Of a stretch of DNA of 64,000 nucleotides, positions 8,849 through 16,560 are shown piece after piece (the first letter of the stretch is position 1; each line of letters begins with the position of its first letter). Position numbers and translations under genes: made by a program. A model generated the notes under the pieces. The model searched no databases, was not told the DNA's origin, and saw only the letters and a program-made list of their open reading frames with translations. The stretch is from JANPLG01 sp964609085 (GTDB taxonomy: Bacteria > Armatimonadota > SYMT01): contig CAZSRZ010000013.1 of the NCBI GenBank assembly GCA_964609085.1, positions 1 to 64,000 on the forward strand, in the 5' to 3' direction.

Positions 8849-9439
8849 CTAGCGGATGCCGGCCTTCGCGATGGCCTCGCGGAGAGCTGCCTCGCGACCG
8901 CCTGTCAGGGTGACGGCGCGCCAGAGCACTTTGCTGTCTTTATCCAGCAGGTAGTAGGTCGGGAGTTGCTTGGCGCGGTAGACGTGCGTGACGGCGCGGT
9001 TTGTTTCCTTGCCGTCGATAGTCACGATGAACTGCAGCTTGCGCTTCTCCACCTCGGCCTTGATGGCCGGCGCCTCGTCCACCGGGTTGACGGCGATCGT
9101 GGACAGCCCCTTGCTCTCCAACTCGTCGTGGAGCTTCTGCAGCCTTGTGAGTTCGGCACCTCCCTCGGCCTCGTCCAGGGAAAAGAAGCAAACCAGGACC
9201 GCCTTACCGAACTGGAGTGAGTTGGCCAGCGTCACCTCGCCTCCCGTCACGACCGGCAGTGTGAAATCCGGGGAGACCTTGCCGATCTCCAGCAATCGCG
9301 CCTCCGCCTGCTTCAGCCGGGCCTCGTCCGGGGCCGCCTGCTCGGCCGCGTCGGCCGGCCAGGCACCCAACCCGACAATCGCGAGGGCAATGCCCGCGAC
9401 GCAGGCGACGGCAGAGTGGGCCTTCCAGGATGGATGCAT
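8849..9439 (-). CDS. Exported redoxin-fold protein lacking the CXXC pair
   Basis: 196 residues with a signal peptide (1-31, ending ADA). The rest follows the TlpA/AhpC-TSA fold: SPDFTLPVVTGG, LQFGKAVLVCFFSLDEAEGGAEL, then the cis-proline strand KQLPTYYLLDKDSKVLWR. Where TlpA-like proteins have WCxxC, this one has DEAEGG, and the only nearby cysteine is one strand earlier (VLVCFF). Ordinary thiol-disulfide exchange is therefore unlikely, unless that single Cys acts peroxiredoxin-like. It stands alone between the repeat cluster and the PHP-domain gene. A binding or chaperone role is possible but not shown. Confidence 0.88.
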   Translation of the reverse strand: MHPSWKAHSAVACVAGIALAIVGLGAWPADAAEQAAPDEARLKQAEARLLEIGKVSPDFTLPVVTGGEVTLANSLQFGKAVLVCFFSLDEAEGGAELTRLQKLHDELESKGLSTIAVNPVDEAPAIKAEVEKRKLQFIVTIDGKETNRAVTHVYRAKQLPTYYLLDKDSKVLWRAVTLTGGREAALREAIAKAGIR

Positions 9440-9539
9440 GGGGGAACCTCGATCGCACGATGAACACTCTGTGGCCGGTTCGTCCCGCCGACTGAAATGC
9501 CCTTCTGCGAACCCGGTACCGGGCGCATCGGGCTGCGGC

Positions 9540-10745
9540 CTATGGATCCGCCGTGATCAGCTCTGCGCCGATCGCCGCGAGTCGTTGGATCCGAGTCTCC
9601 GCATCGGCATAACCGGGGGTGAGATCTCCGGTCGAATCGACGTAGCCCGCGCCGCCTGCCGCAGTCAGGTGTTGGTGAGCCGCAACCACGCATGCCCCTT
9701 CCCAGAAGATAGCCCGCGCCGGATCCGGGATCGGCCCACCTCCCCGGCATGCAGGCACCAGCGGGAGCATTTCCGGGGTGTTGTGTTCCGTTCCGGCGGT
9801 CACGATAATGCCTGCGGCTCGAATCGCAGGCACGTACTCCATCAGCAACTCCGGTGCGTTCCGGTTGGGAATGAACTCCGCCGCGTAGATGCGTCGGTCC
9901 TGGAGTCGGTCGATCAGGCCAGCGGCCGTCTCCTCGAAGGCGCAAATGGGGCTGGCGCCATCGGCGAGGACGGGGTAGCAGGGAATCCCGCCGAGGGCGA
10001 GGACGAGACGGTAGGCGTGGTCGAACCCGACGAACGTCTCGGCGACGTAGCCGGGTCGACCGGCTTTCATCAGCCTCGCTCGCAGTTCGTTCTGAACGGT
10101 GGGGGGACAGCCGGGAGCCGACGACGGCGCGCCGAGGAGCCGGGCCAGGACCGCCCCCCGCCTCTCCGCCGGGACCGTCTCGAAGAGAGCCTGCTGGAAC
10201 GCTTCGGCGACGTGGCGTTCTTGCAGGTAGACCGTCGCCGCAGGGCAACCGTAGCGCTGGACGATCTTGGTCCGGATCTTCGCCACCGTCAGGCCGAGAG
10301 GTTCCCCCGCGTCTGCGCAGAGTTGCTCGAGCCGACTGACGACAGCGGCCATCCTCTCCGAGTCTTTCCCACGGATCTCATCAAGCAACGAGCGCGCCTT
10401 CGCGGAGAGGGCCGCCGCCGTCCCGAGCCCTTTGCCGCAGAGGTACATTTTCCCGGGATTGCCGGGGTCATTTACCTTCACACCGGCCTGCATAAGCTCA
10501 TCGTCCAGCGCGATCACCTCCAGGCCGAAGAGCGGAAAGATCCCTGCCGCAGCGGCCCGCCGGGAGAACTCGGCGTAGACGGAGTAGTCGTAGTAGTTGC
10601 TCGCGCCGAGGGCGCTCAGGCCCTGCTCCGCCGCCAGCCGCACGGCCTGCTCCACGCTCTCGAAGGCAGAGAAGTTGGGCGGCAGGTGGATGTGCGCGTT
10701 CACCGATCTGGGGACGAGATTGCGCAGATGGGTAGAGGGGGGCAA
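9540..10745 (-). CDS. PHP-domain metal-dependent hydrolase-like protein
   Basis: 401 residues. The N-terminus has the first metal motif of the PHP superfamily, NAHIHLPP, followed by SALGASNYYDY and FGLEVIAL. Near the C-terminus, AAEFIPNRN and TAGTEHNTPE supply further acidic and histidine ligands. PHP domains are metal-dependent phosphoesterases found in DNA polymerases and histidinol phosphatase; the substrate here is unknown. A ~150-residue insertion in the middle is not recognised. The start is TTG with GAGG 8 nt upstream. The gene lies 14 bp behind the preceding minus-strand gene (10760-11263), so the two may be co-transcribed. Confidence 0.85.
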   Translation of the reverse strand: MPPSTHLRNLVPRSVNAHIHLPPNFSAFESVEQAVRLAAEQGLSALGASNYYDYSVYAEFSRRAAAAGIFPLFGLEVIALDDELMQAGVKVNDPGNPGKMYLCGKGLGTAAALSAKARSLLDEIRGKDSERMAAVVSRLEQLCADAGEPLGLTVAKIRTKIVQRYGCPAATVYLQERHVAEAFQQALFETVPAERRGAVLARLLGAPSSAPGCPPTVQNELRARLMKAGRPGYVAETFVGFDHAYRLVLALGGIPCYPVLADGASPICAFEETAAGLIDRLQDRRIYAAEFIPNRNAPELLMEYVPAIRAAGIIVTAGTEHNTPEMLPLVPACRGGGPIPDPARAIFWEGACVVAAHQHLTAAGGAGYVDSTGDLTPGYADAETRIQRLAAIGAELITADP

Positions 10746-10759
10746 CGGCTCAGCCTCGA

Positions 10760-11263
10760 CTAAGATTCGGTCCGCGGCGTCCCACCCACGGTGGCGAGGA
10801 GGGCGTCTAGGTGAGTCCGCGCCAGTGCGGGCGGGACCCCCAGCCAGATGGCAGCGACATCCAGAGAATTGAACACAATGATCGTGACTCCGAAGGCGCG
10901 AGCCTGCGCTGCAAAGATCTGCGCTCGATCCCAGGTCGGCTGGTTCACCAACAGGGCGTAGCGCTGGATGCTGGTGGTGCGGTCCGGCACCCCGTGCTCC
11001 CGCGAGAGATCCATTACGTGCTCCGGCGGTGTGAGAAAGTCCGCACGAGTGGCATCCACGAGAACTGCCGCGCCCGGCCGGACTTTCGGGTCGCGCAATT
11101 GGTTGTGTTCGTGACTGATCAGTTCCTCGTGGGAGATCTCACCCGCCCACACCTCGTAGACGATCGACCCTCCATCAGTGGCGGTATACAGATTCGCCAT
11201 CAAGCCGTTCTCCAGAGCGCCGTGCCGCGCCTGGCTGGAGCGGTATCCCTGGAGTTCCACCAT
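10760..11263 (-). CDS. Small hypothetical protein (SpoIIAA/STAS-like fold possible)
   Basis: 167 residues, not recognised as a named family. The pattern of strands and helices (GSIVYEVWAGEISHEELISHEHN, split here by function: GSIVYEVWAGEIS then HEELISHEHN; later GAAVLVDATRADF and TIIVFNSLDVAAIWLGV) resembles SpoIIAA/STAS-like or 'YjbQ-like' single-domain proteins in which a conserved Asp sits at the end of a strand. No signal peptide or membrane segment. ATG at 11263 has AGGAGG 13 nt upstream; an internal ATG at 11200 has GGAG 9 nt upstream and would drop a non-conserved-looking N-terminus. It precedes the PHP-domain gene by 14 bp. Confidence 0.7.
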   Translation of the reverse strand: MVELQGYRSSQARHGALENGLMANLYTATDGGSIVYEVWAGEISHEELISHEHNQLRDPKVRPGAAVLVDATRADFLTPPEHVMDLSREHGVPDRTTSIQRYALLVNQPTWDRAQIFAAQARAFGVTIIVFNSLDVAAIWLGVPPALARTHLDALLATVGGTPRTES

Positions 11264-11296
11264 CCATGCCTCAGCCCCTCCTGGATCCGATGACTG

Positions 11297-12202
11297 TTAT
11301 CTGACGTGCCAGGGGTCCGTGAGGGGCTTGGCGCCATTGAGCTCGCCGTATCCCGCGCCGGTGGTCCCCTGGGGATCCGGCCCGGCGTAGCGAGGATCCA
11401 TGGGGTCGGACGCGGGTTGGAAGCGGATGTCGCAGCTCAGGCGCACGCGGAAATCGCTCGCGTGGTGATCCATCGCCCCGTGCATCAGCGTCATTCCGAA
11501 GATCACGGCGTCGCCTGCCTGGAAGTGAGCGGTCAGCAGCCTCGTGCCCCGGGCCTGCGCCAGGCTGACGGCATCCTCGGGGGCGGCAACCCGCGGCGAG
11601 CGGACAGAGTCGTAGTCGATGCCGCGGACGACGTCAACCAGATCGGAGAAGCGGGTGGACCCATCCAGGACGATGAGCGGTCCCTGGTCGAGCCGTATCT
11701 CGCCGAGGGCGATCCACACCGTGTAGACCCGCTGCGAACCCCGGCAGAAAAAAGGCATGTCGTAGTGCAGGTCGGTCGACTTACCGGGAGTGCCGACGCG
11801 GAGGAAGAGGAAGTCGTGCGCGCGGGCAGGTTCGGCCAGCAGGTGGGAGAGGATGGCGTTGAGCTCCCCCCCGTGGGTCACCCGCCGCAGAGCCGCTCCT
11901 TCGGAAACCGATTTCCAAAAGGCTCCAAGATCGGGGTGCATCTCCCGGCGGCGGCTCCTCCCGGTGTAGACACCCTCCACCGGTGGCGGGGCGATCTCAT
12001 CCACCTCGGCCAGACGACCCAATGCCTCAGCCCGCGCGGCGATGACGAGCTCCGACGGGATAGCCTCACGCAGGAAAAGGTAGCCATCTCGCTCCATCGC
12101 CTCCCGCAGAGTTGGCCCGTCGGACCGGCGGCCGGAGCTGTCTCGAAGCTCACCCAGCAGGTGAGCCGGCACGCCTCGGCCGTGAACCCGAGCCCCCGTC
12201 AT
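11297..12202 (-). CDS. Phytanoyl-CoA dioxygenase-like Fe(II)/2-oxoglutarate oxygenase
   Basis: 301 residues. I chose the ATG at 12202 because it overlaps the stop of the upstream secreted-protein gene as ATGA, and the domain begins at once (MERDGYLFLREAIPSE). The iron ligands are His-x-Asp in STDLHYDMPFF and the distal His in FGMTLMHGAMDHH; the Arg in RVRLSCDIRFQ would bind 2-oxoglutarate. The open frame could extend to 12457, but that part lies inside the upstream gene and looks non-coding. Family members hydroxylate lipids and small metabolites; the substrate is unknown. A second family member lies at 49047-49892. Confidence 0.9.
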   Translation of the reverse strand: MTGARVHGRGVPAHLLGELRDSSGRRSDGPTLREAMERDGYLFLREAIPSELVIAARAEALGRLAEVDEIAPPPVEGVYTGRSRRREMHPDLGAFWKSVSEGAALRRVTHGGELNAILSHLLAEPARAHDFLFLRVGTPGKSTDLHYDMPFFCRGSQRVYTVWIALGEIRLDQGPLIVLDGSTRFSDLVDVVRGIDYDSVRSPRVAAPEDAVSLAQARGTRLLTAHFQAGDAVIFGMTLMHGAMDHHASDFRVRLSCDIRFQPASDPMDPRYAGPDPQGTTGAGYGELNGAKPLTDPWHVR

Positions 12203-14016
12203 CGGGCCCGATTCCGCACCGGAGTCGCCGGGGGGACCGTCGCCAGAATCCCTCGCCCGGGATTGGAGTACTCGCCCGCCGGACCCAACTCCCGGAAGAG
12301 CGGTCGCACCAGGTAGTCCGTCCCAGTCGGTGGGGCGACGGCATCCATCCAGCGAGTGACACTGACCGGTCTGCGCGTCAGGCGGAGGGGCGCGACGAGG
12401 CCAGGCCCGCCGGACCGGTAGACGTGATACCCGATCGCCCCGGGGGTGGTGGCCCAACTGAGCTGAACCGTCTTCGACTTACGCTGGGCCGAGGCTGTGG
12501 CAGGAGCCGGACGAGGGAGCAACCGCAGCGTGGGATCGCCCATCAAGGCGATATGCACCCCGGGTGCGAAGGCACCGGTCTCGCGGTAGTGGCTTCCATC
12601 TGTCCGCGGGCCGTTGTTCTGGGTGAGGAGGAGGCACTCGCCGATGGTCGCGCCCAGGCCCATGGGGTGGATGAGCCAGTGCGGTCGGCCCGCCCAGCCG
12701 CACGTCAATGGCAAGCCGGCGGAGGCCAAAGGTGCCCTGAGAAAGCTGTCTTTCACGTTCCAGTCTCCGAAATAGCTGCCGAACAGCAGGGTGAACACAG
12801 CTCGAGGCTTCTGCGCGACGAAATCGGCCGTGCCGCCGATTCCGCCTGCGCTCGTATAGCTGCCCGGGCCACAGCCATAGGCCCACAGGTAGCTGCGCGC
12901 GCTGAGCTCGCCGAACCAGCTCCCGCTGACGACCGCGTCCTTACCGAAGAGCGTCGCGCCGGCCCGCCACCCCGTCACCGCGAATGCCTCCCCACGGAAG
13001 TCACCGAATCGGTCGTCCACCAGCACGCGGCGCTCGACCGCCTCGGCCCCGGTCCGAAAAGCGTGGTTCTTGTCGAGATAACGGCGGGTGAGGCTGATCT
13101 CGTCGAGCGGAGCGAAGGCAGGCATCTCGCTGAAGTCGACTCGCCCGACCGCCAGCCGGACCTGGCCCGGGATCAGGCTCTGGTCAAACTTACCGTCTCC
13201 GGGGATGTTGCGGGTCTCCGGGCGCGATCCGGTGGCGTTTTTGACCTCCGTGTCGGTCCACTCACCGGCGGGCACGCCGTAGTAGACGTCGGCTGGCCAG
13301 GCACCGCGGTGATCTGAGTGCCCATCCGGATTGAGGTTCCCTGAGTAGGGAACCGGGACGTGCCCGAGCAGCAGCACCGACCAATTCTCCGTCGGCGCCT
13401 TGCGATGCTCGGCGAGCAGGCGCTCACGAAGGTCCCTCGGGTCGTCCGAGCCTTCCACCACGATTCGCTGAACGCCCCACCCTTCGCATCGGAGGTCGCG
13501 CTCCAGCCGCTCGATCTCCGTTGCCAGGGGTTTGCACAGCTCACGCCGCACAACGAGCAGGACGCGCCCGGATGGCGACGCCTCGGTGGCGATGCCGGTG
13601 CGGATGTGTCCATAGGCGGAGTAAGCGTCGGATCCTGCTCCAAGTTTCTGGCTGATCTCGACGTCGAAAACGCCTCCGCTGGTCGCGCCCGGGATCTCGC
13701 AGCTCGTTTCGTCCGCGGGAATGGGGATTTCAGGGCTCCAGGATCCGCCCCAGGGAGTCCTCCAACGGATGTGCACCTCCTGCGGCCGCGGCTCGGCAGA
13801 CCAGCGAACGACCAACCTCGGCGGCGACAGCGTTGCCTCAGCCGTGACGAACACGGCACGCTCCTTCGGAGTGACGGATCGGGCGGGGACAGCGGCTGCG
13901 ACGACGCAGCACACGGTCAGCGCTGCCGCACGAGTGCAAGGTCGGCAGGATCGGGGCTTCATAGCGCACAGTTCCCGCTTCACCCCTCCCGGCCCTGCCC
14001 CCGCCGCTGAGTCCAT
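12199..14016 (-). CDS. Secreted protein, possibly C25-like caspase fold, with FN3-like tail
   Basis: 605 residues from an ATG at 14016 that has GGAGG upstream; an internal ATG at 13962 would give a more conventional signal peptide (AAALTVCCVVAAAVPARS). After a beta-rich N-terminal domain, residues ~150-460 alternate strands and helices (GRVLLVVRRELCKPLA, WSVLLLGHVPVPY, AVFTLLFGSYFGDW) in a way that recalls gingipain/C25 peptidases. A His in LLGHVPVPY and a Cys in AYGCGPGSY are candidate catalytic residues, but I cannot confirm the dyad. The C-terminal ~90 residues resemble a fibronectin type III domain (WATTPGAIGYHVYRSG). Its stop overlaps the dioxygenase start by 4 bp. Confidence 0.8.
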   Translation of the reverse strand: MDSAAGAGPGGVKRELCAMKPRSCRPCTRAAALTVCCVVAAAVPARSVTPKERAVFVTAEATLSPPRLVVRWSAEPRPQEVHIRWRTPWGGSWSPEIPIPADETSCEIPGATSGGVFDVEISQKLGAGSDAYSAYGHIRTGIATEASPSGRVLLVVRRELCKPLATEIERLERDLRCEGWGVQRIVVEGSDDPRDLRERLLAEHRKAPTENWSVLLLGHVPVPYSGNLNPDGHSDHRGAWPADVYYGVPAGEWTDTEVKNATGSRPETRNIPGDGKFDQSLIPGQVRLAVGRVDFSEMPAFAPLDEISLTRRYLDKNHAFRTGAEAVERRVLVDDRFGDFRGEAFAVTGWRAGATLFGKDAVVSGSWFGELSARSYLWAYGCGPGSYTSAGGIGGTADFVAQKPRAVFTLLFGSYFGDWNVKDSFLRAPLASAGLPLTCGWAGRPHWLIHPMGLGATIGECLLLTQNNGPRTDGSHYRETGAFAPGVHIALMGDPTLRLLPRPAPATASAQRKSKTVQLSWATTPGAIGYHVYRSGGPGLVAPLRLTRRPVSVTRWMDAVAPPTGTDYLVRPLFRELGPAGEYSNPGRGILATVPPATPVRNRAR

Positions 14017-14146
14017 GGACCCTCCCCGAGTCTGTCGTCGATCAATCCAGAGTGTCTCGGGACTTCAGGCAGAGGACGGGCGATCCCTTCGCGCGAAGCC
14101 TGGCGGAGGCGCTGGCGAATTGGTTCAGCTAGCGGGACTCTGGAGG

Positions 14147-15286
14147 TTACCTCCCCGGGCTTCCGGAAAGGGGCTGGTTCCCCAACCAGGAGCGGTACGT
14201 GTCGAGTCGCGACCCGCGGTCCCGGAAGAGGGATGAGCCGGATGGACTGTTCCCGTCGAGGTCATGTCCCTTGATCCAACCGCTGATGCTCTCGTTCAAC
14301 TTCAGGTCTTGAACGTAGTTCACCGGCACGGCGAATTTGATGCCCTCCGCGCCCTCCAGAACCGAGACGGAGACGCCGACCACGCGGCCGGTGGCGATCT
14401 CGAGCACCGGTCCGCCGCTGTTGCCGGAATTGATCGGGCAGCTCATCTGCAGGAGCGAGCAGGTGACCGAGGATGGGACACCCAGGAACCCTCCAGTGCT
14501 CACCTCTCGAGTCCGCTGGCGAACGGCCGTCAGTGCGCCCGGCGCGATCGACGCCTGAATCTCAAACCCCTCAGAGGCCAGGTCGAGGATCTTGGGAAAT
14601 CCGATCGCTACCAGGCCGGTACCCTCGTTCAGTCCATCTGAGCTGCCCAGCGTCAGGGCCGGGGGCAGCTCGTGGTCGACCTTCAGGATCGCCAGGTCGT
14701 TGGTGGAGTCGGAGGCCAGCACCTCCGATTCATGCCACGTATCGCCCAGCCGCACGGCGACGTCGGAGGCTCCCTCGATGACGTGGTGGTTGGTGATGAC
14801 CTTATTGCTTCCGATCACGAAGCCGGTTCCGAAGGCGTACGTGTCTGAACTGAACATGTTCCGGCGACGGTTGCGAACAAGGATGACGGACGGCTTGGCC
14901 GCTGCCACTGCCTCTTCCAGCGAGAGCGACTGGGTGGTGCCGCTTGCCTCAACGGAGGGCAGTTTTTTCGACTTCTCCTTCGGTACGGCGACCACGCGGA
15001 AGGTGTAACTCTGCTTCGGCTCCAACTGGTCGACCTGGAAATGAGTGACGGCGACCGGCACCTCCGCAAGCTGGCGGAAACTCTCCCCCTCCTTGCGCTC
15101 AACCCGGAAGATCGTCTCCGACCCCCCACCTCGCTGCCACGTCAGAGTCAGTGACCGAGCGCCGGTGGCGCTCACCATCAGGTTCTCAGGAGCGATCGGC
15201 TCGCGGGGGGAACAACCCACAGTGCAGCACAGCCACGCGGCGGTCATCGCCAACGGCAAACAACTGCGGAGAGCAAGGGTAGTCAT
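14147..15286 (-). CDS. Trypsin-fold serine protease lipoprotein with FN3 domain
   Basis: 379 residues. Start is the ATG at 15286, which has GAGGAG 7 nt upstream. The leader ends in a lipobox (LCCTVGC), so the protein is probably lipid-anchored. Residues ~30-115 form a fibronectin type III domain (ENLMVSATGARSLTLTW). The protease domain of the DegP/trypsin-2 class follows, with His in VITNHHVIEG, Asp in STNDLAILKV and Ser in INSGNSGGPVLE; the triad is complete. No PDZ domain is present, unlike HtrA/DegQ. It is likely an envelope protease; substrates are unknown. It is the first minus-strand gene of a block, divergent from the small coiled-coil gene at 15543. Confidence 0.92.
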   Translation of the reverse strand: MTTLALRSCLPLAMTAAWLCCTVGCSPREPIAPENLMVSATGARSLTLTWQRGGGSETIFRVERKEGESFRQLAEVPVAVTHFQVDQLEPKQSYTFRVVAVPKEKSKKLPSVEASGTTQSLSLEEAVAAAKPSVILVRNRRRNMFSSDTYAFGTGFVIGSNKVITNHHVIEGASDVAVRLGDTWHESEVLASDSTNDLAILKVDHELPPALTLGSSDGLNEGTGLVAIGFPKILDLASEGFEIQASIAPGALTAVRQRTREVSTGGFLGVPSSVTCSLLQMSCPINSGNSGGPVLEIATGRVVGVSVSVLEGAEGIKFAVPVNYVQDLKLNESISGWIKGHDLDGNSPSGSSLFRDRGSRLDTYRSWLGNQPLSGSPGR

Positions 15287-15542
15287 GGGGGGGCTCCTCA
15301 TCGTTCGTAACACCTGAGCCGTTCGACGGATGAGCGAGCGAGATCCTCGCGGGTGTGCCCCGGAAGATCTCCCGCGCGCGTTTGAGGGGCGAAGGCGCGG
15401 CCGGCGAACGTTCCAACCCGGTGCAATGCGCAGACCGAAGGTCGCTCAATCGCTCACGACGAGATTGCGGCAGGCCAACTGCCTCGGGTTTACTATCCTG
15501 GGCGGCCCCGCAGGGATCGTAAAAGGGGGGCAGGGAAGTCGG

Positions 15543-15827
15543 ATGAACGAATTCGAGGGCGCACTCATGCTGACCGGCCTGCTCTGCAGCACAGGCCTGG
15601 TCGTCTACATCATTCACGTCGTGCGGTGCATCATCATGCGCCCGCCGGCGGGGACACCGCTTGCAGGCACCTCCGAACCGGCGGAACTTCGCGAGGAAGT
15701 GCGGCAACTCCGCGCTCAGAATCCGGAGCGGGTCCTGGAACTGGATACGATGCTGGAACGGCTGGAGCGACGAATCACCCGGCTCGAAGAGTCGCGCCAC
15801 GAAGTTATGGCGGGGCGACGAGACTAG
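15543..15827 (+). CDS. Small membrane protein with coiled coil (PspB-like)
   Basis: 94 residues from the ATG at 15543, preceded by a G-rich stretch that can serve as ribosome binding site. One membrane segment (~8-28, LTGLLCSTGLVVYIIHVV) is followed by a short linker and a highly charged coiled coil (~50-85, ELREEVRQLRAQNPERVLEL and ERLERRITRLEE). Size and layout are those of phage-shock protein PspB, but no PspA or PspC gene is nearby, so I give no symbol. The open frame extends upstream to 15330, but that part looks non-coding. It lies 15 bp before mobA and may be co-transcribed with it. Confidence 0.75.
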   Translation: MNEFEGALMLTGLLCSTGLVVYIIHVVRCIIMRPPAGTPLAGTSEPAELREEVRQLRAQNPERVLELDTMLERLERRITRLEESRHEVMAGRRD

Positions 15828-15842
15828 CAGCCCCCCGCCATC

Positions 15843-16499
15843 ATGCCGGAGTCCAAGTCCGAATCCGTCGCCGTCGTGCTGCTTGCCGGCGGGCGCGGCA
15901 CCCGAATGGGCAGCCCAAAGGCCTGGCTCCCCATCGAGGGAGAGACGTTCCTGGCCCGGGTGGCCCGGCTCGCCGGTCCCCTGGCTGATGAATTGATCAT
16001 CGTGGGTTCACCCGGTCAGCGATTGCCCGTAGTTGAGCAGCCCGGCTGCGTCCGCGTGGATGACTCCCGTCCCGGGCAGGGTCCCCTCGGAGGCATCCTG
16101 TCCGGCCTCGAGGCCTCCTCTGCCCCCCTGGCGCTGGTGCTGGCCTGCGACCTGCCGTTCTTCCATCTGGGAGTCGGCCGCCGTCTCCTCGAGTTGGTGC
16201 GAGGATATGAGATCGCGGTCCCGGTAGTGGATGGCCAGCCCCATTCGCTGCATGCGGTCTATCGCCGGTCACTGGTCGAGCAGATGGGGGCTCGTTTGGA
16301 CGCCGGACAGCGAAGGGTTCTAGACCTCCTCAAGGGCACCAGGGTGCGGGAAGTCTCCCTCCGGGAGTTGAGCGACCTGGATCCAGGCGGGCGGAGTTGG
16401 CGCAATATCAACACGCCTGCGGAGTATCGTGAGGCTCTCGCCGAACTGAGAGCTGGTTCGGGGGATGATCTGTCCGGGCGAGGGATGAGCCCAGACTGA
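15843..16499 (+). CDS. mobA: Molybdenum cofactor guanylyltransferase
   Basis: 218 residues. MobA joins GMP to molybdopterin to make MGD. The N-terminal nucleotidyltransferase signature LLAGGRGTRMGSPKAWLPI is intact, and the metal-binding aspartate region is VLACDLPFF; NINTPAEYREAL near the end is typical of MobA. Length is close to that of the family. Another cofactor-related protein, a MoaD-like one, occurs at 48716 but is not linked. The gene follows the PspB-like gene by 15 bp and ends before a hairpin that separates it from the convergent SBBP gene. A related nucleotidyltransferase such as MocA is the alternative. Confidence 0.88.
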   Translation: MPESKSESVAVVLLAGGRGTRMGSPKAWLPIEGETFLARVARLAGPLADELIIVGSPGQRLPVVEQPGCVRVDDSRPGQGPLGGILSGLEASSAPLALVLACDLPFFHLGVGRRLLELVRGYEIAVPVVDGQPHSLHAVYRRSLVEQMGARLDAGQRRVLDLLKGTRVREVSLRELSDLDPGGRSWRNINTPAEYREALAELRAGSGDDLSGRGMSPD

Positions 16500-16504
16500 A
16501 GCAG

Positions 16505-16538
16505 AGAAGGCCCCGAAGCTACTGCTCCGGAGCCTTCT
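16505..16538. terminator. Bidirectional hairpin terminator between convergent genes
   Basis: A 15-bp inverted repeat (16505-16519 with 16524-16538, two mismatches, TACT loop) lies in the 61-bp gap between the ends of mobA and the SBBP-repeat gene. Its symmetry would serve both directions. There is no clear U-tract on either side, so the intrinsic-terminator call rests on stem quality and location. Confidence 0.5.
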
Positions 16539-16560
16539 GCCTGCTTGGTGCGGTTATGCG

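Noticed and set aside
12203..12457. N-terminal extension of the dioxygenase gene
   Set aside because: It lies wholly inside the upstream secreted-protein gene; the ATGA overlap at 12199-12202 gives a better start.
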